Positions 16,334 through 25,170 are shown, counted from the stretch's first letter. The stretch: DNA of 30,839 nucleotides from Neobacillus cucumis (GCF_016107705.1 NZ_JAEHGC010000028.1:1-30839); one strand, 5' to 3'. Translations and numbers: made by a program. Notes: a model not told the origin generated them from the letters alone.

Positions 16334-17050
16334 TTAACGGCTGTTTAATACTTCTGCAATATGCAGCACTTTTACCGGTTTCCCTAGCCGTTCCATCCTG
16401 CCGCCGATATTCATCAAACAGGCTGCGTCCGCCCCCACCAGGTACTGTGCCCCGGTTTCTTCGACGTGCCGGACCTTCTCATCGACCATCTGCTCCGAAA
16501 TTTGTGCCATTTTAACTGAAAAGGTGCCTCCAAATCCGCAGCATTGCTCTTTACCAGCTAATTCGGTGAACGTTATGCCTTTCACATTTTGTAATAAAAT
16601 CATAGGTGGTTCTTTAACACCTAGTAATCTGGTCATATGGCAGGAAGTATGATACGTTACATTGCCTTCAAATCTAGCACCGACATCTTCTATTTTTAAA
16701 ACCTCGACAATAAATTGGGTCAGTTCATAGGTTTTGGCTGCTAATGCCTTTGCCTTCGGCTCCCATACAGAGTCGCCTGCAAAAATATGAGGATACTCAT
16801 GGAACATAAACGCACATGAACCAGATGGGGAAACTACATATTCAGCGTCACGAAACGCTTCAATCATCCGTTTCATCGCTTCTTTTGATTCCTTCACATA
16901 ACCGCTGTTGTATGCAGGCTGGCCACAGCAGACTTGCGATTCCGGGAATTCCACTTCACATCCAAGCCTTTCAAGCAGTTCAACTGTTGCCTTGCCAACA
17001 TTGCCTTGGAACATATCAACGATACAAGTTGCAAAAAGAGTAACCTTCAT
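16334..17050 (-). CDS. lutA: LutA, lactate utilization protein A (CCG-domain protein)
   Basis: The 238-residue protein is the first subunit of LutABC and belongs to the GlpC/HdrB-like CCG family. It has two cysteine-rich CCG motifs, [13 protein letters not shown] at about 60-72 and [15 protein letters not shown] at about 168-182. Other conserved cysteines (TCIVDMF near the start, [12 protein letters not shown]) probably help hold an iron-sulfur cluster. The ATG follows GGGAGGAAG. It is the first gene of the operon, with a LutR-type palindrome at 17111-17123 close to the predicted transcription start. Confidence 0.92.
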   Translation of the reverse strand: MKVTLFATCIVDMFQGNVGKATVELLERLGCEVEFPESQVCCGQPAYNSGYVKESKEAMKRMIEAFRDAEYVVSPSGSCAFMFHEYPHIFAGDSVWEPKAKALAAKTYELTQFIVEVLKIEDVGARFEGNVTYHTSCHMTRLLGVKEPPMILLQNVKGITFTELAGKEQCCGFGGTFSVKMAQISEQMVDEKVRHVEETGAQYLVGADAACLMNIGGRMERLGKPVKVLHIAEVLNSR

Positions 17051-17110
17051 TTTTCTCTTCCTCCCAAAAAATAAATTCTATCACCGTGTCTATTTAAAAT
17101 AGGTTAACCG

Positions 17111-17123
17111 GTCATCTGATGAC
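17111..17123. promoter_or_regulatory. operator palindrome at lutA (probable LutR site)
   Basis: GTCATC-T-GATGAC is a perfect 6-bp-arm inverted repeat with a single central base. The same 13-mer, with only the centre different, lies upstream of lutP at 18164. Here it falls just at or after the predicted transcription start, a typical repressor position. Confidence 0.75.
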
Positions 17124-17129
17124 TTGATA

Positions 17130-17135
17130 ATTATA
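17130..17135 (-). promoter_or_regulatory. candidate -10 of lutABC
   Basis: The minus strand reads TATAAT here, about 80 bp before the lutA ATG. No good -35 is visible at 16-18 bp. The transcription start would lie near 17123, inside or touching the palindrome. Confidence 0.45.
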
Positions 17136-17214
17136 TTGTAAATCTTACACCAAAAGTAGCAGGTTAGAAAGGGCTTTCAAGAAGAAAATTCTTTTTTATC
17201 TGGTTGGAAAATGC

Positions 17215-17251
17215 AAAAAATAGAGTTCTAGCTATCTAGAAACCCTATTTT
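17215..17251 (-). terminator. terminator of lutR
   Basis: AAAATAG-GTT-CTAG arms pair with CTAG-AAAC-CTATTTT with one mismatch and one bulge. The minus strand continues into a T-run. The stem overlaps the lutR stop codon. Confidence 0.75.
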
Positions 17252-17984
17252 ACTCCCCATTAAATTTTGTTGTATGTTGGAAATACTTCCCTAGAATAGC
17301 ATCTACATTTTCAAGGTGAATCAGCATGCTGGTCCTTGCTGCCTCTTCGTCCTGTGCTTTGATGGCTTCATAAATGGCCAAGTGCTCCTTATATAACTGC
17401 TCAAGTGTTGTTTCGTTTGAAAACAGCCAAACCCTGCGCGTTTCCCTCATCGTTTCTACCATCAGCTCAGAAACATGGTTCATTAAATTCAGCAATAATC
17501 GGTTTTGAGCAGCTTCGGCGAGCGCCATGTGGAACTGTAAATCAACCGTTTCACCAAGTTCCTCATCACCTTTTGCTTCAAGCATTGCTTCAAGGGCAGC
17601 CTCCATCATCATTAGATGCTGATTGGTTCTTCGCTTTGCCGCAGCAACTGCAGTCCCGCTTTCAATAATTTTCCGTACCTCTACTAATTCTGCAATATCT
17701 TCCTTGTTCATTAAGATAGCAGTTGATAATGGAAAAGCAATTTGATCTTTTTCAAATTCCTTTATGTACGTTCCTTCCCCCTGCTTCAATTCGATAAGTC
17801 CCATTGCTCGTAATGAGGTTAATGCCTCACGAATGGCCGAACGTCCTACCTGAAAATTTTCCGCAAGCTGCTGTACAGAGTCAAGCTTATCCCCCGGTTT
17901 AAGCTGCCCAGACCGAATCATTTCATGAATGGCTTCGGCAACCTCTTCATATATTTTTTTAGGTTTGATTTTTTTGTAATTCAT
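17250..17984 (-). CDS. lutR: LutR-like GntR/FadR-family regulator
   Basis: The 244-residue protein has an N-terminal winged helix-turn-helix (about 8-72, IRSGQLKPGDKL then FQVGRSAIREALTSLRAMGLI) and a C-terminal FCD ligand-binding domain (about 90-235, with VEVRKIIESGTAV and FHMALAEAAQN). This is the FadR subgroup of GntR regulators. In B. subtilis LutR represses lutABC and lutP and is relieved by lactate. Here it lies between lutABC and lutP, and the same palindrome occurs before both targets. The ATG follows AAAGGGG. No palindrome copy is seen at its own start, so simple autoregulation is not supported. Confidence 0.9.
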   Translation of the reverse strand: MNYKKIKPKKIYEEVAEAIHEMIRSGQLKPGDKLDSVQQLAENFQVGRSAIREALTSLRAMGLIELKQGEGTYIKEFEKDQIAFPLSTAILMNKEDIAELVEVRKIIESGTAVAAAKRRTNQHLMMMEAALEAMLEAKGDEELGETVDLQFHMALAEAAQNRLLLNLMNHVSELMVETMRETRRVWLFSNETTLEQLYKEHLAIYEAIKAQDEEAARTSMLIHLENVDAILGKYFQHTTKFNGE

Positions 17985-18027
17985 TCCAGTGCCCCTTTAT
18001 CATTCATCAACTTTGACACGCACTATA

Positions 18028-18033
18028 ATTATA
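18028..18033 (-). promoter_or_regulatory. candidate -10 of lutR
   Basis: The minus strand reads TATAAT, about 45 bp before the lutR ATG. The -35 region (ATGCAA or GATGCA, 17-18 bp) is a poor match. Confidence 0.35.
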
Positions 18034-18107
18034 CCTATTTTCATAAGATTTGCATCTACTTCTGAATTTGATGGGAAATTTCTGTAAAAAACTTCTCAAA
18101 AATTTTG

Positions 18108-18136
18108 TTGTAATTTTCTTAAAATATAAATATAAT
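18108..18136 (+). promoter_or_regulatory. sigma-A promoter of lutP
   Basis: TTGTAA (18108-18113) and a perfect TATAAT (18131-18136) are separated by 17 bp. Transcription would start near 18143, leaving a leader of about 138 bases that contains the operator and a cre box. Confidence 0.75.
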
Positions 18137-18163
18137 CGTTCATATCACCGTGTTGAACACCTA

Positions 18164-18176
18164 GTCATCAGATGAC
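18164..18176. promoter_or_regulatory. operator palindrome at lutP (probable LutR site)
   Basis: GTCATC-A-GATGAC is the same palindrome as at 17111-17123 apart from the centre. It lies about 20-33 bp downstream of the predicted lutP transcription start, where a bound repressor would block elongation. Confidence 0.75.
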
Positions 18177-18187
18177 CATGTCACCAC

Positions 18188-18202
18188 TTGTAAGCGATTA
18201 CT
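18188..18202 (+). promoter_or_regulatory. cre box (CcpA site) in the lutP leader
   Basis: TTGTAAGCGATTACT fits the relaxed cre form WTGNAANCGNWNNCW at every position. It lies about 45 bp downstream of the predicted start, suiting roadblock repression by CcpA. Confidence 0.65.
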
Positions 18203-18280
18203 CTATTCGTAAGGAGTGTGATAAATTTTTTCGTAAAAGATGCAACGCTATAACAAAACCAATTAAGGGGGCTTATGCCA

Positions 18281-19984
18281 ATGACATTTACTCAAAATTT
18301 TACTGCAGTAGGAAACAATCTATCACTCACCGCGATTGTTGCACTATTACCTATTCTTTATTTCTTCTGGGCCTTAGCCATTAAGAGAATGAAGGGCCAC
18401 ATTGCCGGCCTGACAACACTTATACTCGCTATTATTATTGCTGTTATTGCCTATAAAGTTCCGGTTGGCATGGCAGTCATGTCGGCTACTCAAGGGGCGG
18501 TTTATGGAGTTCTGCCGATTGGCTGGATTATCGTTGCATCCGTATTTTTATACAAGATAACCGTAAAATCGGGTCAATTCGAAATCATTCGCCATTCTGT
18601 ATTATCCATTACTGAAGACCGTCGTTTGCAAGCATTATTGGTAGCGTTTTCGTTTGGAGCATTCCTTGAAGGGGCAGCAGGATTTGGGGCACCGGTTGCG
18701 ATTTCCGCTGCATTATTAGTTGGTTTGGGATTTAATCCGCTATATGCTGCTGGGATTTGTTTAATTGCGAACACAGCACCGGTTGCATTTGGCGCCATAG
18801 GTATACCAGTTATTGCTATGGAAGGGCCTACTGGTATTGCCGCAAAAGAAATTTCAAAAATGATTGGTCGTCAGCTGCCATTTTTATCAGCGTTTATTCC
18901 ATTTTATCTTGTATTTATTATGGCCGGTTTTAAGAAAACGCTGGAAGTATTGCCGGCTATTCTAGTATCAGGGTTTTCATTTGCCATTACACAATATTTA
19001 TCCTCTAACTTTTTGGGACCAGAACTGCCTGATATCTTATCAGCACTTGTTTCGTTGTTTGCTTTAGCCATTTTCCTGAATTTCTGGAAGCCAAAAACGA
19101 CTTTCCATTTTTCAGCAGAACAAGAGCTTGCTGCTACCTCTGCTGTTACCATTTCTGGTAGCAAAACAAAAGAAGTTCACTATACTGGGGGACAAATTTT
19201 TAAAGCTTGGTCACCATTTATTTTGTTAACAGCCACCATTACACTTTGGGGAATTCCAACGATAAAGCTTGCATTAAGCGGACATTACGAAGGGCATAAT
19301 GCTATTTTAAAAGTAGTTAATTCTATTGGACATGCATTATCATTTGTTCCAGAAGTACCATTAATCCATAACAAAGTTTTCAGTGAGGCCGGTGGTACAC
19401 CGATAGCAGCTGTTTACAAATTGGAGCTTTTGGCTGCAGCCGGTACCGCCATTTTAATCGCGGCCATTATCACGAAATTTATTGTGAAAATGTCTTGGAA
19501 GGACTGGGCTGCAACGTTTGCTGGAACATTAAATGAAGTTAAATATCCGCTCATAACAATTGCATCAGTTGTCGGCTTTGCCTATGTTATTAACTTGGCC
19601 GGAATGAGTACAACACTTGGATTAGCTTTAGCAAAAACAGGTTCCGTTCTATTCCCATTCTTCTCACCTTTCCTTGGATGGCTTGGGGTATTTGTAACAG
19701 GGTCGGATACTTCAGCAAACGTTTTATTCGCCAAATTGCAAATGGTTACCGCCAAAAATATCGGTATGGATCCTGTCTTAGCACTTGCAGCTAACTCATC
19801 CGGCGGGGTAACCGGAAAAATGATTTCTCCACAATCGATTGCCGTTGCCTGTGCAGCCGTAGGACTTGTCGGTAAAGAATCCGATCTGTTCCGCTTTACA
19901 ATCAAACATAGTATTTTCCTAGTCGTTATGATCGGAATCATCGTTTGGCTGCAAAATTCAGTTCTCACCTTTATGATTCCTTAA
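18281..19984 (+). CDS. lutP: L-lactate permease (LctP family)
   Basis: The 567-residue membrane protein has about 13-14 predicted helices and the LctP signatures GAFLEGAAGFGAPVAI and TGSDTSANVLFAKLQ. It imports lactate across the cytoplasmic membrane, supplying LutABC. The start at 18281 is preferred over the ATG at 18275, because the ribosome-binding site AAGGGGG ends 9 bases before the former and only 3 before the latter. It is divergent from lutR and carries both the LutR-type palindrome and a cre box in its leader. A terminator follows, then the pyruvate carboxylase gene in the same direction. B. subtilis has the same lutP-lutR neighbourhood, in my recollection. Confidence 0.92.
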   Translation: MTFTQNFTAVGNNLSLTAIVALLPILYFFWALAIKRMKGHIAGLTTLILAIIIAVIAYKVPVGMAVMSATQGAVYGVLPIGWIIVASVFLYKITVKSGQFEIIRHSVLSITEDRRLQALLVAFSFGAFLEGAAGFGAPVAISAALLVGLGFNPLYAAGICLIANTAPVAFGAIGIPVIAMEGPTGIAAKEISKMIGRQLPFLSAFIPFYLVFIMAGFKKTLEVLPAILVSGFSFAITQYLSSNFLGPELPDILSALVSLFALAIFLNFWKPKTTFHFSAEQELAATSAVTISGSKTKEVHYTGGQIFKAWSPFILLTATITLWGIPTIKLALSGHYEGHNAILKVVNSIGHALSFVPEVPLIHNKVFSEAGGTPIAAVYKLELLAAAGTAILIAAIITKFIVKMSWKDWAATFAGTLNEVKYPLITIASVVGFAYVINLAGMSTTLGLALAKTGSVLFPFFSPFLGWLGVFVTGSDTSANVLFAKLQMVTAKNIGMDPVLALAANSSGGVTGKMISPQSIAVACAAVGLVGKESDLFRFTIKHSIFLVVMIGIIVWLQNSVLTFMIP

Positions 19985-20000
19985 AATATTGAATCACTCA

Positions 20001-20041
20001 AAAGGCTCTTTCCTTATAGGAAGCAGCCTTTCGAGCTTTTT
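20001..20041 (+). terminator. terminator between lutP and pycA
   Basis: AAAGGCT (20001-20007) pairs with AGCCTTT (20025-20031), with an inner CTTTCC/GGAAG stem. CGAGCTTTTT follows. It may be leaky, since no strong promoter for pycA is seen between it and the start codon. Confidence 0.65.
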
Positions 20042-20093
20042 CAAAATGAATAAATTTACCCTATTAATCTATAATGATCAAGGAGAATTAGAC

Positions 20094-23000
20094 ATGGAAA
20101 GTAGAACAAAAAAAATTAACAAAGTTTTAGTTGCAAATCGAGGAGAAATTGCGATTCGTATTTTTCGTGCGTGTACCGAGTTAAACATTCGAACCGTTGC
20201 CATTTACTCAAAAGAGGATAGCGGCTCTTTTCACCGGTATAAAGCAGATGAGGCCTATTTAGTGGGAGAAGAAAAAAAACCAATTGAAGCTTACCTAGAC
20301 ATTGAAGGGATTATTGAAATTGCAAAGGCACATGAAGTTGACGCGATCCACCCAGGCTATGGGTTTTTGTCAGAAAATGTTGATTTTGCAAAACGTTGTG
20401 AAGATGAAGGGATTGTTTTTATTGGACCAAAATCAAAACATTTAGAGATGTTCGGGGATAAAGTGAAGGCCCGCCACCAAGCGATTCTGGCTAATATTCC
20501 AGTGATTCCTGGAAGTGATGGACCGATTGAAAGCATGGCGGAAGCTAAAAGCTTTGGTCAAAAATATGGATATCCGCTCATGATTAAGGCAGCTCTTGGC
20601 GGAGGGGGCCGAGGAATGCGCGTTGTACACAGTGAAGACAGTTTAGAAGAATCGTATAACCGGGCAAAATCTGAAGCAAAATCTGCATTTGGAAACGATG
20701 AAGTATATATTGAAAAATTTGTAGAAAATCCAAAACATATTGAGGTACAGATTTTAGGTGATCAGGATGGAAACATCGTCCACCTCTTTGAACGTGATTG
20801 CTCCGTTCAACGCCGCCATCAAAAAGTCGTGGAAGTTGCACCAAGCGTTTCCTTACCTGAAGACTTGCGCCATGCTATATGCGAAGCGGCTGTCCATTTA
20901 ATGAAAAATGTTTCCTACCTTAATGCTGGAACAGTAGAGTTCCTCGTTACCGAGAATGAATTCTATTTTATTGAAGTAAACCCTCGGGTGCAGGTTGAAC
21001 ATACGATAACTGAAATGATTACTGGCATCGATATTGTTCAATCCCAAATCTTACTTGCGGACGGCTATTCTCTTCATAGTCGTGAAATTGGCATTCCAAT
21101 ACAAAAAGACATTCAGGTACACGGGTTTGCGATTCAATCACGGGTTACAACAGAAGATCCGTTGAATAACTTCATGCCGGATACAGGAAGAATTATGGCC
21201 TATCGTTCAGGTGGAGGATTCGGGGTGCGTTTGGATGCTGGTAACGGCTTTCAGGGAGCAGTTATAACTCCCTATTACGATTCCCTTCTGGTAAAAGTAA
21301 CAACTTGGGCTTTAACCTTTGATCAAGCTGCGGCAAAAATGGTTCGAAACTTAAGGGAATTCCGAATCCGCGGAATTCGAACCAATATTCCATTTCTTGA
21401 AAAAGTAGTAAAACACCCTAAATTCATTGATGGTGAATATGATACATCTTTTATCGATACAACACCTGAGCTATTTGTTTTCCCAAAACCAAAAGACCGT
21501 GGGACAAAAATGCTCTCCTATATTGGAACCGTCACAGTAAATGGTTTTCCTGGAGTAGCTAAAAAGAAAAAGCCCCTTTTTGAAAGACCAAGATTGCCGA
21601 AGGTTCATGAATCTGACCCGATTCCGAATGGAACGAAACAAATTCTGGATGAAAAAGGTCCGGAGGGCGTCGTAAATTGGATGAAAGAACAAAAGGAAAT
21701 CTTATTGACCGATACAACCTTCCGTGATGCTCATCAATCCTTGTTGGCCACTCGTGTGCGTACAAGCGACTTGATGAAAATTGCCGAACCGACTGCACGA
21801 TTAATGCCGAATTTATTTTCTGTTGAAATGTGGGGCGGTGCCACATTCGATGTGTCCTACCGCTTTTTAAAAGAGGATCCGTGGGATCGCTTATTGAAGC
21901 TGCGTCAAGCTATGCCGAATGTGCTGTTCCAAATGCTTCTTCGTGCATCCAATGCGGTCGGTTATAAGAATTATCCAGACAATGTAATTAAAGAATTTGT
22001 GAAAAAGTCTTCTGAAGCGGGTATTGATGTTTTCCGTATCTTTGACAGCCTTAATTGGGTAAAAGGGATGGAACTGGCGATTGATTCTGTAAGAGAGAAT
22101 GGAAAAATTGCCGAGGCAGCCATGTGTTATACGGGCGATATTTTGGATCCGTCCAGAAGAAAATACGATTTAGATTACTATAAAAATCTAGCAAAAGAGC
22201 TGGAACAATCAGGCGCGCATATTTTAGGAATTAAGGATATGGCTGGTTTGTTAAAACCACAGGCTGCGTATGACTTGATTTCCGCTTTAAAGGAAACGGT
22301 TGAGATTCCGATCCATTTACACACCCATGATACAAGCGGCAATGGTCTATTTATGTATGCAAAGGCCATTGAAGCAGGAGTCGATATTGTGGACGTTGCG
22401 GCAAGCTCCATGGCTGGATTAACCTCACAGCCAAGTGCAAATTCTCTTTATTATGCATTAGAAGGGAATAACCGTAGACCAAACGTGGACATCCAGGGAT
22501 TGGAGCAAATTTCTCACTATTGGGAAGATGTTCGCAAATATTACACTGATTTTGAAAGCGGCATGAATGCTCCTCATACCGAAGTATATGTCCACGAAAT
22601 GCCGGGCGGCCAGTATAGTAACCTGCAGCAACAAGCAAAAGCCGTCGGACTCGGGGACAAATGGGATCAAGTAAAAGAAAGGTATTCCCGTGTAAATCAG
22701 TTGTTTGGCGATATTGTCAAAGTAACCCCATCGTCAAAAGTGGTTGGAGATATGGCCCTTTATATGGTACAAAACCATTTGACAGAAGAAGATATTTTTG
22801 AACGCGGTGAAACACTTGATTTTCCGGACTCGGTAATTGAATTATTTGAAGGCTATCTTGGCCAGCCTCATGGGGGATTTCCTAAAGAGCTGCAACGCAT
22901 TATTTTAAAAGGAAAAGAACCAATAACTGTACGCCCTGGAGAACTATTGGAGCCGGTGGATTTTCAGGAAATTAAAGAGAAGCTGTATGGATTATTAAAT

Positions 23001-23543
23001 CGTCCTGTGACAAGTCATGATGTGATTGCCTATGCCTTATATCCAAAAGTATTCAAGGAATATCATCAAACAGTCGAGAAATATGGAGATATTTCCGTTC
23101 TGGATACACCAACCTTCTTACACGGAATGCGGCTGGGAGAACAAATCGAGGTAGAGATTGAAAAAGGGAAAACCCTCATTGTCAAACTTGTTTCTATTGG
23201 TGAAGCCAAAGCAGACGGAATGCGGGTTCTCTATTTTGAATTAAATGGTCAGACGCGTGAAGTTCTAATTAAAGACGAGAAAATTAAAACAACGGTGCAA
23301 GCTAGATTGAAAGCCGATCCAGGTAATCAAGATCATATCGGGGCCTCTATGCCGGGAACCGTCCTGAAGCTCCTTGTTGAAAAAGGACAAACGGTATCAA
23401 AAGGAGATCATCTCATGATCACAGAGGCGATGAAAATGGAGACAACCATTCAGGCACCATTTAATGGTTTGATTAAAGAGATTTATATCAATAATGGCGA
23501 AACCATTGAGCCCGGTGATTTATTAATGGAATTATCAAATTAA
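20094..23543 (+). CDS. pycA: pyruvate carboxylase
   Basis: The 1149-residue biotin enzyme carboxylates pyruvate to oxaloacetate with ATP and bicarbonate. Domain order is biotin carboxylase/ATP-grasp (about 1-455, KVLVANRGEIAIRI and ALGGGGRGMR), carboxyltransferase (about 530-800, LTDTTFRDAHQSLLATR), a connecting region, and biotinyl carrier (about 1075-1149) with the biotin lysine K1114 in EAMKMET. The length equals the B. subtilis enzyme to within a residue. The start at 20094 follows AAGGAGAATTAGAC; an in-frame extension to 19989 lacks a ribosome-binding site and overlaps the terminator. Its place beside lutP makes a lactate-pyruvate-oxaloacetate route. In B. subtilis pycA lies between ftsW and ctaA, so this could be a second or moved copy. 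Confidence 0.93.
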   Translation: MESRTKKINKVLVANRGEIAIRIFRACTELNIRTVAIYSKEDSGSFHRYKADEAYLVGEEKKPIEAYLDIEGIIEIAKAHEVDAIHPGYGFLSENVDFAKRCEDEGIVFIGPKSKHLEMFGDKVKARHQAILANIPVIPGSDGPIESMAEAKSFGQKYGYPLMIKAALGGGGRGMRVVHSEDSLEESYNRAKSEAKSAFGNDEVYIEKFVENPKHIEVQILGDQDGNIVHLFERDCSVQRRHQKVVEVAPSVSLPEDLRHAICEAAVHLMKNVSYLNAGTVEFLVTENEFYFIEVNPRVQVEHTITEMITGIDIVQSQILLADGYSLHSREIGIPIQKDIQVHGFAIQSRVTTEDPLNNFMPDTGRIMAYRSGGGFGVRLDAGNGFQGAVITPYYDSLLVKVTTWALTFDQAAAKMVRNLREFRIRGIRTNIPFLEKVVKHPKFIDGEYDTSFIDTTPELFVFPKPKDRGTKMLSYIGTVTVNGFPGVAKKKKPLFERPRLPKVHESDPIPNGTKQILDEKGPEGVVNWMKEQKEILLTDTTFRDAHQSLLATRVRTSDLMKIAEPTARLMPNLFSVEMWGGATFDVSYRFLKEDPWDRLLKLRQAMPNVLFQMLLRASNAVGYKNYPDNVIKEFVKKSSEAGIDVFRIFDSLNWVKGMELAIDSVRENGKIAEAAMCYTGDILDPSRRKYDLDYYKNLAKELEQSGAHILGIKDMAGLLKPQAAYDLISALKETVEIPIHLHTHDTSGNGLFMYAKAIEAGVDIVDVAASSMAGLTSQPSANSLYYALEGNNRRPNVDIQGLEQISHYWEDVRKYYTDFESGMNAPHTEVYVHEMPGGQYSNLQQQAKAVGLGDKWDQVKERYSRVNQLFGDIVKVTPSSKVVGDMALYMVQNHLTEEDIFERGETLDFPDSVIELFEGYLGQPHGGFPKELQRIILKGKEPITVRPGELLEPVDFQEIKEKLYGLLNRPVTSHDVIAYALYPKVFKEYHQTVEKYGDISVLDTPTFLHGMRLGEQIEVEIEKGKTLIVKLVSIGEAKADGMRVLYFELNGQTREVLIKDEKIKTTVQARLKADPGNQDHIGASMPGTVLKLLVEKGQTVSKGDHLMITEAMKMETTIQAPFNGLIKEIYINNGETIEPGDLLMELSN

Positions 23544-23615
23544 AAACAAAAACATCTCTTCTTAACTGGGGTATTTATGTAGAAAAATAATGGGGTTGTG
23601 AAGGGTTAAACATTA

Positions 23616-23638
23616 GAGAAGTGCTCATAACACTTCTC
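23616..23638. terminator. hairpin downstream of pycA
   Basis: GAGAAGTG pairs perfectly with CACTTCTC around a 7-base loop, and outer GGTTG/CAACC could extend it. There is no T-run on either strand, so termination is uncertain. It lies between the convergent pycA and amidase genes. Confidence 0.4.
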
Positions 23639-23686
23639 CCTGCAACCTTTACCGTTCTCTAATAATTCATGTGGTGCCAGGTACGA

Positions 23687-24487
23687 TCATGAATGACGGA
23701 CTGACTCCCTGAAATCGACAATCCCACGAGCAACATCTTTCATTAAAAAGGTGAGATAGGTTTCATTCGAAAGGTTTTTATCCTCGATTGGGTTTGTCAT
23801 GAATCCCATTTCAATTAAAACCGCTGGGACTTGAGACCAATTTGTGCCAGACAAATCATCACGAAAGGAGATACCATTTACTTTGACATCCCGATTTTCC
23901 TTTACATCATCCACAATCAATTGGGAAGCCTTTAAACTATCCTTGTAGATGGTTTTCGTATAAGGATTCTTGCTTGAAGGGGTTAGAATCGAAAAGCCTC
24001 TGACACTCCGATCGGTTGACCCGTCCGCATGAAGACGAATAAACAAGGCCGCCTTATTCACATTGGCTATTTCAGCCCTTACTTTATTACTTACATTCAC
24101 ATCGTTCGAGGTTCGTGTATACACGACTTTGAAGCCTTTTTCTTCTAAGATTGCACCTAAAATTCTAGAAGCCTTTAATGTCAGCTTATATTCAGGTGTA
24201 CCAGTTGTGATCCCCCTAGTTCCTCCCGTTACTTTCGTTTTTTCCAGGTTTGCCCCCGGTCCGATTTTTTCAGTTGATAAATCAGCCTTTTGCTGGTGAC
24301 CAGGGTCAATGCAGATGACAAGCGATTTCCTTTTTGGCTTCATCGCGATCGGAGGTGCCGTCTTTTCCTTTTTTTCAACCCTTGCTGGGGGTTCTTTTTT
24401 TTCAACCGCTTGAAAACAAACAAATGTGGTCAGAACCATCACAAGGATGAGAAGAATGGAGCCATATTTTTCAAAAAAGCGGATCAC
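23687..24487 (-). CDS. membrane-anchored N-acetylmuramoyl-L-alanine amidase (Amidase_3)
   Basis: The 266-residue enzyme should cut the amide between N-acetylmuramic acid and the peptide of peptidoglycan. An N-terminal hydrophobic segment (about 9-27) could be a signal anchor; the Cys24 context (TFVC) is a poor lipobox. A Lys/Glu/Pro-rich linker follows, then the Amidase_3 domain (about 54-260) with zinc ligands His64 (DPGHQQ), Glu99 and His153 (RLHAD), and catalytic Glu226 (LIEMGFMTN). The start is GTG at 24487, overlapping the stop of the upstream YARHG gene by one base (TAGTG), with AGAGG about 10 bases upstream. The two are almost certainly co-translated. Sporulation or daughter-cell separation are possible roles, not shown. 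Confidence 0.87.
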   Translation of the reverse strand: MIRFFEKYGSILLILVMVLTTFVCFQAVEKKEPPARVEKKEKTAPPIAMKPKRKSLVICIDPGHQQKADLSTEKIGPGANLEKTKVTGGTRGITTGTPEYKLTLKASRILGAILEEKGFKVVYTRTSNDVNVSNKVRAEIANVNKAALFIRLHADGSTDRSVRGFSILTPSSKNPYTKTIYKDSLKASQLIVDDVKENRDVKVNGISFRDDLSGTNWSQVPAVLIEMGFMTNPIEDKNLSNETYLTFLMKDVARGIVDFRESVRHS

Positions 24488-25089
24488 TATAGACTATCCT
24501 CTCTTGCCTTGATGGTGGTTACATTTTGTCTTTCTACATCATTTAATGAGCCATCAAAGGAAGGGTTTGGATGATACCACGATTTACCTGAAAAATACGT
24601 TTGCAAATCCTTCGATTTAAACACGTAGCCATGACGGGCGTAGATTTCATTTCTGGCTAAACGAAGCTGCCATTTTGGTAAAATATCTATGTCGTCTAAG
24701 CTCAGCAACCTCTTATTACTAGTAGGCACAATATAATCGGAAGAAGAAGGTTTTGAACTTTCTGGCGAAAGGTTACTAGATTCACTTTTATTTTCTGTTG
24801 CTTTCTCTGTTGATGGATCAATCTTTTTGGCTGCTGTAACACTAGTTTTTGTTACTGGCTTTTGCAAGCCTTTAACTACGAACGGAGTGACACTTACAAC
24901 AGCCAGCATCCCAACAATGGATCCAACGGCCACTATTTTCTTATTTTTCGAACGAGATTTCTTTTTTTCCACACGCGAATTAGGGGCTGGCGATATATTC
25001 TTATGATCTGTTGTGATTCTCGAACCGCAGTTCGGACAGAATCCACTAGATTTGTTAACTTTTCTACCACAATTACTGCAAGAATTCAT
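24487..25089 (-). CDS. zinc-ribbon, single-TM, YARHG-domain protein
   Basis: The 200-residue protein starts with a four-cysteine zinc ribbon (C4, C7, C18, C21 in SCSNCG and FCPNCG). A basic stretch and one membrane helix (about 51-72) follow, then a Ser/Thr/Lys-rich spacer (about 75-125) and a C-terminal YARHG domain (about 130-195, RNEIYARHGYVF then YFSGKSWYHPNP). The topology would place the ribbon inside and the YARHG domain outside. YARHG domains are poorly understood but occur in envelope proteins. The start at 25089 follows GGGGGAATGATTTC; upstream in-frame ATG at 25164 has no ribosome-binding site. It is coupled to the Ami_3 amidase gene by a one-base overlap. A role as sensor or partner of the amidase is inference. 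Confidence 0.8.
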   Translation of the reverse strand: MNSCSNCGRKVNKSSGFCPNCGSRITTDHKNISPAPNSRVEKKKSRSKNKKIVAVGSIVGMLAVVSVTPFVVKGLQKPVTKTSVTAAKKIDPSTEKATENKSESSNLSPESSKPSSSDYIVPTSNKRLLSLDDIDILPKWQLRLARNEIYARHGYVFKSKDLQTYFSGKSWYHPNPSFDGSLNDVERQNVTTIKAREDSL

Positions 25090-25170
25090 GAAATCATTCC
25101 CCCATCTATTAAATATTCCTAGAAGGACATAAAAAAATCTATAATCATAGTTATTATAGAACAAAAAGAG

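Noticed and set aside
16039..16515. 158-codon plus-strand frame opposite lutB and lutA
   Set aside because: It is antisense to two well-conserved genes, with no ribosome-binding site and no recognisable domain.
19989..20093. 35-residue N-terminal extension of pyruvate carboxylase
   Set aside because: It overlaps the lutP terminator, has no ribosome-binding site, and the family normally begins at the ATG at 20094, which follows AAGGAG.
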